This document shows, piece after piece, positions 37,602-44,609 of a stretch of 64,000 nucleotides of DNA (the stretch's first letter is position 1; each line of letters begins with the position of its first letter). The stretch covers positions 4,944,501 through 5,008,500 of the forward strand of contig NZ_FNRV01000001.1 of assembly GCF_900105115.1 (NCBI RefSeq). The letters run 5' to 3'. The notes below the pieces were generated by a model. The model was not told the DNA's origin, did no database searches, and saw only the letters and a program-made list of their open reading frames with translations. The translations under genes were made by a program, and so were the position numbers. This DNA is from Pseudomonas mohnii. Lineage in GTDB: Bacteria; Pseudomonadota; Gammaproteobacteria; Pseudomonadales; Pseudomonadaceae.

Positions 37602-38135
37602 ATGAATGATGAAATTGTGGCTAATGATTTGAGCTGGGCCTTGAATGACTTGGTTCTTGACCTGATTTCCGCCGTTAGCATGGGTCGGGAAGTTCTTGCA
37701 GCGGATCGGAATGGGCCCGGTGGTATCGAAAAGCTTTGTGGTCGGCTGCGGGTTTGCAACCATAGTATTGTGCTGTCCCTTTTTAAGCTAAACGAACTGA
37801 GAAACCATTATGGGGCTTTTATAAAAAAGCTCCCGGTTTCGGTTGTTGAGGATTTCTTCAGCCATATGAAAAAGGTCAAGAAATTCAATGTGGGTGATTT
37901 GCGCAATGCGCATGTAGCTCATCCGATTGATCAGAAGACGAACGCTCCGATATCGATTGAAAAGCTTGAAGGACTTATGGGATTAATGACTGGTAAAGAC
38001 AATCTCGATTCGGAGAGTTTTTATCGGTGGATTTGTCCAGAAAAGCCCAGCGGTGAAAAATGTCTTGTGAACTCAATGCTCGCTATTATCGGGTTGTGCA
38101 GAGAGGTAACTAAAGATCAATTTAAACGGTCTTAA
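37602..38135 (+). CDS. Hypothetical protein, possibly HEPN-like
   Basis: A 177-residue mostly helical protein with no clear family match by eye. Codon use is more AT-rich than its neighbours. The segments LNELRNHYGAF (near 65) and LRNAHVAHPID (near 100) resemble HEPN domains; RNAHVAH satisfies R-X(4-6)-H, the RNase motif of that fold. Position right after the integrase is where satellites and islands often hold defence cargo. A toxin or anti-phage role is therefore plausible but not shown. Confidence 0.55.
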   Translation: MNDEIVANDLSWALNDLVLDLISAVSMGREVLAADRNGPGGIEKLCGRLRVCNHSIVLSLFKLNELRNHYGAFIKKLPVSVVEDFFSHMKKVKKFNVGDLRNAHVAHPIDQKTNAPISIEKLEGLMGLMTGKDNLDSESFYRWICPEKPSGEKCLVNSMLAIIGLCREVTKDQFKRS

Positions 38136-38149
38136 TTTGAAGAGCGCAT

Positions 38150-38383
38150 GTTTATGGGACAGGCACTGAGCCTTGGGTCTACCAGATGCTCCTTCGGGGC
38201 AACTCCCCGACCTCTGAGCCGTTCCGTAAGTGGGTCACTGAGGAAGTCCTCCCGACCATTCGCAAGACCGGCTCGTATGACGCTGAGGAGTCCACCAACC
38301 CAGCACTTGATCGCGTTCCTATGAGAAATCTAATCGACTCGCTGGGTCCCTGGCCTTGCTGCGTGAGCGTAGGAGCGTGGTAG
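38150..38383 (+). pseudogene. BRO-N family antirepressor fragment
   Basis: In the frame of 38186 the translation reads EPWVYQMLLRGNSPTSEPFR then KWVTEEVLPTIRKTGSYD, which is the end of a BRO-N domain as found in phage antirepressors. There is no intact N-terminal half or start, and the sequence after it loses resemblance within ~20 residues. It is read as a decayed gene. Confidence 0.65.
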
Positions 38384-38422
38384 TTCATGACCATCTAAGC
38401 CGTTCCGGTCATTCCTGATACT

Positions 38423-38448
38423 GATTTAATTTCCCCTCACTGTTGCGA
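38423..38448 (+). promoter_or_regulatory. T7/gh-1-type phage RNA polymerase promoter, copy 1
   Basis: GATTTAATTTCCCCTCACTG continuing TTGCGA. The block CCCTCACTGTTGC matches 12 of 13 positions of the gh-1 promoter core as I recall it (CCCTCACTRTGGC) and contains the CTCACT shared with T7 and T3. It is 23 of 26 identical to the copy at 38776 and lies 32 bp before the 86-residue gene. Confidence 0.75.
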
Positions 38449-38480
38449 CACACCCATCCAACGCACAGGAGGACCACGAC

Positions 38481-38741
38481 ATGTCCAGCATCCCAGCTAT
38501 TTCCATCACAGCCAACATCGTTAGCGAGCACCTCGGCGCCGACGCATACACTGGTGACCTCATCGAGCGACACACCAACACCGAGACGGGCAACTCTTAT
38601 CTTGTCCGGTTGAGCGTTCTTGACGAACTCCCCGAGAACTTCAGTCCACTCCGTAAGGTGGTCGATGAGGAACCTTTCGAGTTCAACGGCTATGACGGTC
38701 CTCTTGACGTTCCGTCCTACTACGGTAGTGATGTGGACTGA
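38481..38741 (+). CDS. Hypothetical element protein (86 aa)
   Basis: A small acidic protein starting MSSIPAISITANIVSEHLG with a good ribosome site (AGGAGG, 8 bases upstream). No family recognised; the middle SYLVRLSVLDELPENF suggests an alpha/beta fold. It is the first gene after phage-type promoter 1. Function unknown. Confidence 0.6.
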   Translation: MSSIPAISITANIVSEHLGADAYTGDLIERHTNTETGNSYLVRLSVLDELPENFSPLRKVVDEEPFEFNGYDGPLDVPSYYGSDVD

Positions 38742-38775
38742 TTTCACTCATGGATTCCGCAAGGACGTCAATAGG

Positions 38776-38801
38776 GATTTAATAACCCCTCACTATTGCG
38801 A
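38776..38801 (+). promoter_or_regulatory. T7/gh-1-type phage RNA polymerase promoter, copy 2
   Basis: GATTTAATAACCCCTCACTA continuing TTGCGA. The block CCCTCACTATTGC matches 12 of 13 core positions recalled for gh-1, and the AT-rich TTTAATAA upstream also fits. It directs transcription toward the small genes, the capsid-type gene and the Rha-type gene. Confidence 0.78.
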
Positions 38802-39272
38802 GGACACCACAGAAAACAAAAATTAATATTTCTGTGGATCTTCCAGATTCCTACCGTTTCCCTTCATGGGCAACGACCGAGACGACCGAGACGACCAGTG
38901 CGACCACCTTTCAAGGTGACACGCCAAGCGCTCAACTGCCCCCGGTAAGCAGACCCTTCATTGCGATCTGGCTCCAGTAGGAAGGAGCGAACATTGATAT
39001 TGCTGACCATAAGTCGGTGTCCCTTAAGGGCACCGCTGGGAAGCCTTCCACGGACTTGGGGCCGCCGTGGATTGCTCAATGTTCACGGGGGCCTTAACTT
39101 AAAGATTCTAAAGATTACTCATTGAGTAACTCTATAATTATTATCTTTAAATAATCTAATAAGAAAAGAACTTAAAGATTCTAATAGATTCTCTAAGACC
39201 ATCTCAAGTTAGGGATTGGTCTTGCGACCATGATTATCCCGCTCTCTTAGTTACCTCAAAGGAGGTCAATAA
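38802..39272. other. Promoter-downstream leader with direct repeats and AT-rich tract
   Basis: About 470 bp without a convincing gene. A 48-codon frame from GTG 38834 to 38980 (ISVDLPDSYRFPSWATTETT...) has no ATG and is doubtful. GACCGAGAC repeats near 38876-38897. A 15-bp direct repeat, ACTTAAAGATTCTAA, occurs at 39097 and 39170 and brackets a very AT-rich stretch including ATTATTATCTTTAAATAAT. This may be a replication origin, a protein-binding region or a transcript-processing site. Confidence 0.45.
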
Positions 39273-39569
39273 ATGAACTTCCAATTTGTCCTCGATGATC
39301 TTAGCGCGCAGCACCAAGCGGACCTATTGACCATCGAGAAGGCCATGGGTGAGATTCCCAGATCGGCCTATGCAGTCTTTGAACTTAAAGCCTGTGGTCT
39401 CCGGTTCCACCGTGGTCTTGAAGATACCCTTGAGTTCCTGAAGACCAGACTATCAGCGTTCCACTTGGTCCCCCTTGAGATGCTCCTTGAGTCCACTGGG
39501 TTCGACTTGGAGACGCTCGTCAAGCTCGTCAAGCGTGTCCCCGTGATCCTCAAAGCTCGACCTCAGTAA
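39273..39569 (+). CDS. Hypothetical element protein (98 aa)
   Basis: A 98-residue helical protein starting MNFQFVLDDLSAQHQADLLT with a strong AAAGGAGG ribosome site. Heptad-like leucine spacing is seen in LEDTLEFLKTRL and LETLVKLVKRVPVIL. No family recognised. It follows the second phage promoter and would be expressed with the capsid-type gene. Confidence 0.65.
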   Translation: MNFQFVLDDLSAQHQADLLTIEKAMGEIPRSAYAVFELKACGLRFHRGLEDTLEFLKTRLSAFHLVPLEMLLESTGFDLETLVKLVKRVPVILKARPQ

Positions 39570-39770
39570 CACCTCTACGTCGCCTCGTAGATCAACTTAA
39601 AGATGCCCGCTCAGGATTGCCATGTCCTGACCATCAACACACAACCAAACCCAGAACCTATTAGTCAGTCTTGGATGATGCCCGCGTGGCTCCCTCCTTG
39701 GCCGTCTGGTCGCGTGCCTCAATGGCGCCAAGGCTGAACTAATGGGTCACCCAATAGGAGTCCCAATCCC
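39570..39770. other. Short gap in element without recognised gene
   Basis: About 200 bp between two small genes; no open frame with a good start and no clear hairpin was noted apart from the AGGAG ribosome site at its right end. Confidence 0.35.
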
Positions 39771-40166
39771 ATGCTAATCACCATCACCAACGTCCTGAAG
39801 AACGAAGTCACCGTGTCCGGCCAGACCCTGAGCCGTGAGTACGTCGAGAACATCATGCTGCCCATGCTGGTCGCCCAATGCGCCACCGTAGTAAGCCGAA
39901 AGTTCGAGATCGTTAAGGTCTTCGATGAGGCCGGGTTGTCGCTCGATGCGGTTCCCGATGTCGCCCGTGAGTACCGCCAAGACAAGTCAGAGAAGGCCCG
40001 TGAGCGTCTCCGTCAACAAGCTGAGGCCAATGCCCACGCTGAGCGTCTCCGTGAAGCTACGCCCCGTGAGCTGGCCCAATTGAAGGCCGACCGAGAAGCC
40101 CGAGCGGCTGCCATTCGAGAACAAGGTATTCGTATCCGTGCTGCCTCTGGTAACTCTGGCTACTAA
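39771..40166 (+). CDS. Coiled-coil protein upstream of capsid-type gene; possible scaffold
   Basis: A 131-residue protein. Residues 1-65 look globular (MLITITNVLKNEVTVSGQTL, LPMLVAQCATVVSRKF); residues ~66-125 are highly charged and predicted coiled coil (EKARERLRQQAEANAHAERL). Phage scaffolding proteins are short, helical and encoded immediately upstream of the coat gene, so this position and composition suggest such a function. That is inference; no family match was recognised. Confidence 0.6.
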   Translation: MLITITNVLKNEVTVSGQTLSREYVENIMLPMLVAQCATVVSRKFEIVKVFDEAGLSLDAVPDVAREYRQDKSEKARERLRQQAEANAHAERLREATPRELAQLKADREARAAAIREQGIRIRAASGNSGY

Positions 40167-40206
40167 CACCACCACTTCAATCAACTAATTCAGGAGAAAC
40201 ATCCCC

Positions 40207-41208
40207 ATGCGCCTGCCTAACCAATACGTGAAACCAACTACCCACTACTCGACCATCTTTGACGATCAGAACGGGTCGATCCGCTTTAACACTGCTGATG
40301 TCCGCGCTGAGAACGAAGCCGCCACCGATGTGTCCGTCTACGTGGAAGTATTGACCGATGGCCTCGACGAGTACCTCAACAGTGACAAATGGCGCGAAGA
40401 GGCGGCTGAGAGAACCCCTTGCGAGTTCCGTCCGGCTGGCTCTGATGCCACTGGTCAACAGATCACCACCACGGCTGATCGTTCGGTCACCTTCGACCCT
40501 CGCAAGAACTGGGACAATCAGACCATCTCGAAGGGCGTAGTCCTGGCTGGGTCTGTGATCTTCACCGAGCCCACCGATAAAGCCTTGGTCATCAGCCACC
40601 GCTTCACCATCCTCGACCACACACTGTTAGCAGGCTTCACCGAGGGCTCCATGAACCAGACCGCTGAGAAGCTGTTACGGGACATCGAGTTCCTTGCCGC
40701 TGGCAAAATCGCTGGCATTCTGGCTACTGCTCCAAGCACCGAGAGCGTCTCAACGACCAAACCAACCGGCAAGCCTGTGGAAATCGCAGAGGACCTCATC
40801 GACATCTTGACGATGAACATCAACCAGACTGTGGGCACCTCGTTGGGTGACTTCGTGGTCCTGCTCCCTGTGTCGCTGGTGGCCGTTCTTGAGCGTGCTG
40901 CTCAGCGAGCTGGCGTACCGGACATCGAGAGCCTCATCGGCGCCTCTGTGCAGCCATACGCTGGTACTGACTATGGTCTGTTTCTGTTACCTAAGATGTT
41001 CACCTCTCTGAGCTACCGCGAAGGTCGTAACGGTGACGTATGGAAGATCGAAGCGACCCGCAACGGTGCCCATCAGTGCTGGGACATCGAGATCATGGCT
41101 GTCGTGGACATCGTTGCTAATGGCAAGGTCCGTGTGAAGCTGACCGCTGATGGTCTCCAGACCGAGGCTGTGGCGTTCCCGATGATCACCCGCATTACCT
41201 TGAGCTGA
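40207..41208 (+). CDS. Probable major capsid-type protein
   Basis: A 333-residue protein starting MRLPNQYVKPTTHYSTIFDD, with a good AGGAG ribosome site. Order of features is coat-like: an extended N-terminus, then a long helix (GSMNQTAEKLLRDIEFLAA near 155), a central segment LGDFVVLLPVSLVAVLERAA near 225 and a C-terminal beta-rich half (YGLFLLPKMFTSLSYREG, AVVDIVANGKVRVKL). This pattern resembles HK97-fold coat proteins, perhaps nearer P22 than T7 gp10, but I cannot name a family with certainty. It is the largest gene after the two phage promoters. Confidence 0.5.
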   Translation: MRLPNQYVKPTTHYSTIFDDQNGSIRFNTADVRAENEAATDVSVYVEVLTDGLDEYLNSDKWREEAAERTPCEFRPAGSDATGQQITTTADRSVTFDPRKNWDNQTISKGVVLAGSVIFTEPTDKALVISHRFTILDHTLLAGFTEGSMNQTAEKLLRDIEFLAAGKIAGILATAPSTESVSTTKPTGKPVEIAEDLIDILTMNINQTVGTSLGDFVVLLPVSLVAVLERAAQRAGVPDIESLIGASVQPYAGTDYGLFLLPKMFTSLSYREGRNGDVWKIEATRNGAHQCWDIEIMAVVDIVANGKVRVKLTADGLQTEAVAFPMITRITLS

Positions 41209-41215
41209 TCGTAAA

Positions 41216-41296
41216 GAGCCCCGTAAGGCCGACCTAATGACGGATCGGCTGGGGCACCGCTTCACCTTAAAGAGGACTCCTCAAATCTGAGGAGAC
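41216..41296 (+). terminator. Two hairpins after the capsid-type gene
   Basis: First, GCCCC...GGGGC with an inner GCCGA/TCGGC pair around 41217-41255; second, a perfect CTCCTCA / TGAGGAG hairpin at 41278-41295. No T tract follows, so they may be phage-polymerase terminators or processing sites and not standard Rho-independent ones. Confidence 0.45.
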
Positions 41297-41331
41297 CTAT
41301 CGCCCGTCGCTGGGCATTCAACCATCAGAGT

Positions 41332-41423
41332 CTTTCTGATTGCTCCTTGTGCCACTCGCCAGAACCCTTGTTGTGGGTCTCTGAGCTGGCCTGTGGGAGC
41401 GAACTCAGGGAGCAATCAGAAAG
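41332..41423 (+). promoter_or_regulatory. 15-bp inverted repeat holding the rha ribosome site
   Basis: CTTTCTGATTGCTCC at 41332-41346 is the exact reverse complement of GGAGCAATCAGAAAG at 41409-41423; 62 bp separate them. The right arm runs directly into AAAGGAG, the ribosome site for the ATG at 41437, so pairing could hide it. It may alternatively be a repressor operator pair. Confidence 0.6.
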
Positions 41424-41436
41424 GAGTCACAACACT

Positions 41437-42144
41437 ATGTTGACCAACACCGTAACCATGACCACCGTTGAGATCGCTGAGCTGACTGGCAAGGCCCACA
41501 AGAACGTCCTTGCAGATGCCCGTAAGGTAATCGAGATGATCGGTGGGCTGAAATCTCAGCCGTCCTCCTTGGGCTACTCAGAGGCGACCTACACAAACAA
41601 GCAAAATAAAGAACATCCCATGCTGGTCCTCGACAAGCATCTTACCTTCACCCTCATTACTGGCTATGACACTGGTCTTCGCCACAACGTAGTAGGTCGT
41701 TGGATCGAACTGGAGCAAGTCGCTAACCCAGCCTTTGCAGCTCAGGCCATCACCGAGACCCTCAATGAGCTACAGGCCCGTGTCAATGCAATGGCCCCAG
41801 CGTATGACGAGCATGTCCGTAAGGGCCGCACAGTTGGCTATAGCTGGCGTGAAGCCTGCCGCCTCGCTGACATCGACCACCCTGACAAACTGCTGGCCGT
41901 TCTGGTCTCCCTTGGGCGCGCCCGTAAGACGACGCAAGGCCACACGCAGCTTCACCCAGACTATGAGCGTGATGGCTTTATCAAGACGCTCAAGCCTTCC
42001 AATCTGGTCGTCTCAAAGAATGGCGGTCACCTGTTCAAGATCACCAGCAAGGGTCTCACTGAGTGGCTCAAGGCCAAGGCTGAGGAGATGAACACGGCTG
42101 TTGCGTTTGCTGGTGTAGATCGCTGGGGCCGACCCATCAAGTAA
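41437..42144 (+). CDS. Rha-family phage regulatory protein
   Basis: A 235-residue protein whose first ~95 residues fit the Rha domain: TTVEIAELTGKAHKNVLADA then RKVIEMIG, and MLVLDKHLTFTLITGYDT, GRWIELEQ. The C-terminal half (YSWREACRLADIDHPDKLLA, LFKITSKGLTEWLKAKAEE) resembles the extra DNA-binding or antirepressor part in such proteins. Rha proteins interfere with growth of some phages and regulate lysogeny. Start ATG 41437 has AAGGAG upstream; an open frame to 41347 lacks a start of this quality. Likely controls the element or its helper. Confidence 0.7.
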   Translation: MLTNTVTMTTVEIAELTGKAHKNVLADARKVIEMIGGLKSQPSSLGYSEATYTNKQNKEHPMLVLDKHLTFTLITGYDTGLRHNVVGRWIELEQVANPAFAAQAITETLNELQARVNAMAPAYDEHVRKGRTVGYSWREACRLADIDHPDKLLAVLVSLGRARKTTQGHTQLHPDYERDGFIKTLKPSNLVVSKNGGHLFKITSKGLTEWLKAKAEEMNTAVAFAGVDRWGRPIK

Positions 42145-42160
42145 CCTTTAGGAGAACCCA

Positions 42161-42241
42161 ATGGACAAGCTACAGGCTGCCTATCTGGTCTGTGCGGCTG
42201 TCCATTTGGTCATCTGGCTGTGGTCGCATAGGTCCCGATGA
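42161..42241 (+). CDS. 26-residue single-helix membrane peptide
   Basis: MDKLQAAYLVCAAVHLVIWL followed by WSHRSR, with a strong TAGGAG site seven bases before ATG and 16 bp after the rha stop. One hydrophobic helix with a charged end. It could be a small inner-membrane effector of the element; too short for family assignment. Confidence 0.45.
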   Translation: MDKLQAAYLVCAAVHLVIWLWSHRSR

Positions 42242-42376
42242 GAAAATACAGAAAATTTGGGAATGACCACCTCATTGCTACTACAGGCCGAGGTTCCCCC
42301 GTGTGCCTTCGCATAGGTCCTCGCGGGCGCCATAAGGACCCTCGCAGGCGGACGATAAGGACCCCAAGCGATGAGA
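42228..42376. repeat. Short repeats near the right end of the element
   Basis: GCATAGGTCC occurs at about 42227 and 42309, followed by CATAAGGACC near 42331 and GATAAGGACC near 42353: roughly 22-bp spacing in the last three, each followed by a CG-rich tail. Such arrays next to an attachment site are often arm-type sites for integrase or excisionase. Confidence 0.5.
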
Positions 42377-42443
42377 CAAAGGTGGGCCAAACCTGTGACA
42401 AAACGAGCCTTCACCGTGCTACGCTCAGGGCTCCTAACGTGCC

Positions 42444-44051
42444 TCATCTGGTCGGGGTAAGGATCGTATCCTTCGCCTCTGGCAGCATCTCTGGATAGTC
42501 CAGCGTGTAGTGCAGACCCCGAGATTCCTTGCGTTCCATGGCTGACTGGATCATCAGTTCAGCAACCTGAGCAAGGTTCCTCAACTCAATCAGGTCTCTG
42601 CTCACTTTATAGTTGCTGTAGAACTCGTCGATTTCATCCAGCAGCAGACGCACCCGGTGCTGGGCCCGTTGCAGGCGCTTGTTGGTGCGCACGATACCCA
42701 CGTAATCCCACATGAATCGCCGCAGTTCATCCCAGTTGTGCGCAATGATCACGTCCTCATCGGAGTCGGTCACCTGGCTCGCGTCCCAGACCGGCAGGGC
42801 GGCGGGGGCCGAAACGTTCGGCAATTGTTCCAGGATGTCCGCCGCCGCTGAGCGCGCATACACAAAGCACTCCAGCAGCGAGTTACTGGCCATGCGGTTG
42901 GCGCCATGCAGGCCGGTAAAGCTGGTTTCGCCAATCGCATACAGCCCTGGCACGTCGGTGCGACCTTGCTGGTCGACCATCACGCCGCCACAGGTGTAGT
43001 GCGCCGCGGGAACTACCGGAATGGGCTGTTTGGTGATGTCGATGGAAAACTCGAGGCAGCGCTCGTACACGGTGGGGAAGTGCGTCTTGATGAAATCTTC
43101 GGACTTGTGGCTGATGTCCAGATAGACACAATCGATACCAAGCCTTTTCATTTCATGGTCGATGGCCCGGGCGACGATGTCCCGTGGTGCCAGTTCGGCC
43201 CGTGGATCGAAGCGCTGCATGAAACGCTCGCCATTGGGCAGTTTCAGGTGTGCACCTTCGCCGCGCAGGGCTTCGGTGATCAGGAAACTCTTGGCTTGCG
43301 GGTGATACAGGCACGTGGGATGGAACTGGTTGAACTCCAGGTTCGCCACCCGGCAGCCGGAACGCCAGGCCATGGCGATGCCGTCACCGCAGGCGCCGTC
43401 GGGGTTGCTGGTATAGAGGTAGACTTTGGCCGCGCCGCCGGAGGCAAGAATCACGAAGCGTGCGCCGTAGGTGTCGACTTCGCCGGTACCGCGATTGAGC
43501 ACGTAGGCACCCAGGCAGCGATCGCCTTCGAGGCCCAGGCGTTTTTCGGTGATCAGATCGACGGCTACCCGTTGTTCGAGCAACTCGATGTTCGGCCGTT
43601 GCTTGGCCTGGGCGAGCAGCGTCCTGAAAATCGCAGCGCCCGTGGCATCGGCCGCATGGATGATGCGCCGGTGGCTGTGACCGCCTTCGCGAGTCAGGTG
43701 AAACTCGAATCCGCCATCTTCAGTGCCTGACTGTTCATCGCGGGTAAATGGCACGCCCTGATCGATCAGCCATTGAATCGCTTCTTTACTGTGTTCGACG
43801 GTAAAGCGCACGGCGTCCTCATGGCACAGGCCACCGCCAGCATTAAGGGTGTCATCGACGTGGGACTCGACGGTGTCGGTGTCGTCGAGGACCGCGGCAA
43901 CACCGCCTTGCGCCCAGAAGGTCGAACCATTGGCGAGGTCGCCTTTGCTCAGTACGGCGATGCGCAAATGACCGGGCAAGGTCAGCGCAAGGCTCAAGCC
44001 GGCAGCGCCGCTGCCAATTACCAGAACATCGTGTTGAAACTGTTGGCTCAT
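42444..44051 (-). CDS. nadB: L-aspartate oxidase with element-derived C-terminus
   Basis: A 535-residue FAD enzyme that oxidises aspartate to iminoaspartate in NAD synthesis. FAD motif [17 protein letters not shown] near residues 8-24; [10 protein letters not shown] near 50; active-site region [16 protein letters not shown] near 115; HPTCLYHP and [20 protein letters not shown] follow. The last ~60 codons (42444-42627) come from the inserted element and replace those at 35928-36110, keeping [20 protein letters not shown] and ending DTILTPTR. The enzyme should remain functional. Start at 44051 chosen over an extension to 44099. Confidence 0.95.
   Translation of the reverse strand: MSQQFQHDVLVIGSGAAGLSLALTLPGHLRIAVLSKGDLANGSTFWAQGGVAAVLDDTDTVESHVDDTLNAGGGLCHEDAVRFTVEHSKEAIQWLIDQGVPFTRDEQSGTEDGGFEFHLTREGGHSHRRIIHAADATGAAIFRTLLAQAKQRPNIELLEQRVAVDLITEKRLGLEGDRCLGAYVLNRGTGEVDTYGARFVILASGGAAKVYLYTSNPDGACGDGIAMAWRSGCRVANLEFNQFHPTCLYHPQAKSFLITEALRGEGAHLKLPNGERFMQRFDPRAELAPRDIVARAIDHEMKRLGIDCVYLDISHKSEDFIKTHFPTVYERCLEFSIDITKQPIPVVPAAHYTCGGVMVDQQGRTDVPGLYAIGETSFTGLHGANRMASNSLLECFVYARSAAADILEQLPNVSAPAALPVWDASQVTDSDEDVIIAHNWDELRRFMWDYVGIVRTNKRLQRAQHRVRLLLDEIDEFYSNYKVSRDLIELRNLAQVAELMIQSAMERKESRGLHYTLDYPEMLPEAKDTILTPTR
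42610..42627. other. Attachment site attR core inside nadB
   Basis: TAGTTGCTGTAGAACTCG, identical to 36093-36110. It lies at NadB codons for EFYSNY and joins host nadB (right) to the element's replacement 3' end (left). Confidence 0.85.
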
Positions 44052-44329
44052 TTCAGGATTCCGCTCAAAGCGACCCGGGTCGGGGTAGGCGCCAGACATC
44101 TGGACAGGCGAGTCAGGCAGCCGCGCAGCCCACTAGTATATAGAGAGGGGGAGCGGCACAATACCCGAGCCTATATGGCATTGTGAAACTACCGTGACAG
44201 AAAAGACCTGACGCTTCGTCGGATGTTTTTTTCGTCGATTCGGCGACAAGTGAACTGTATCGCGGATTTAACAGTCTTTTTCTATTCACAGTCGCACAAT
44301 GTCGGTTCGGCACGGCTATAAATATTTGG

Positions 44330-44356
44330 AACTTTTGCCAAAGGCCCAAGATCAAT
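44330..44356 (+). promoter_or_regulatory. Candidate AlgU-dependent promoter upstream of algU (distal)
   Basis: GAACTT at 44329-44334, 17 bases, then TCAAT. It fits the sigma-22 pattern GAACTT-N16/17-TCTGA loosely at the -10. It lies ~255 bp before algU. Confidence 0.5.
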
Positions 44357-44523
44357 AGACGGTTGCCCGATTCAAGGGACAGTGTCGGCTTCAGCGCAGG
44401 AACCGCGGTTGGGTCCTTGCCAGCGAATCCGATGACAAGATTATTTGCGCAGCCGGGCCATCTCGCGCTGCGCTTTTCGTGCGTGCCGAATGAGAGCCCG
44501 CAGGAAACTTGCCTGGAGGGGGA

Positions 44524-44550
44524 GAACTTTTGCGAAAAGCCCGAGTCTAT
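44524..44550 (+). promoter_or_regulatory. AlgU-dependent autoregulatory promoter of algU (proximal)
   Basis: GAACTT at 44524-44529, exactly 16 bases, then TCTAT at 44546-44550, about 60 bp before the algU ATG. This matches the sigma-22/sigma-E class well and fits the known autoregulation of algU. Confidence 0.75.
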
Positions 44551-44609
44551 GTTTGCAAGTCCGGTCGTTTAGTTATGCAAGCCTCCTTCGAGCTTATCGA
44601 GGAGTGTTC

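Larger units (their letters stand above)
36093..42627. mobile_element. Integrated phage-satellite-like element in nadB (~6.5 kb)
   Basis: Bounded by an identical 18-bp core (TAGTTGCTGTAGAACTCG) at 36093-36110 and 42610-42627, both within nadB sequence. It contains a tyrosine integrase at the left end, a possible HEPN-like gene, a broken BRO-N gene, two T7/gh-1-type promoters, five or six small genes including a probable capsid-type protein and a Rha-type regulator, and short direct repeats at the right end. It carries its own nadB 3' end, which restores the host gene. There is no terminase, portal, tail, lysis or RNA polymerase gene. Confidence 0.85.

Noticed and set aside
38864..39079. Minus-strand 71-codon frame inside the element
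   Set aside because: Arg/Gly-rich without ribosome site, opposite to the direction of all other element genes.
42238..42498. Plus-strand 86-codon frame across the right end of the element
   Set aside because: It overlaps the nadB 3' end and the repeat array and has no ribosome site or family resemblance.
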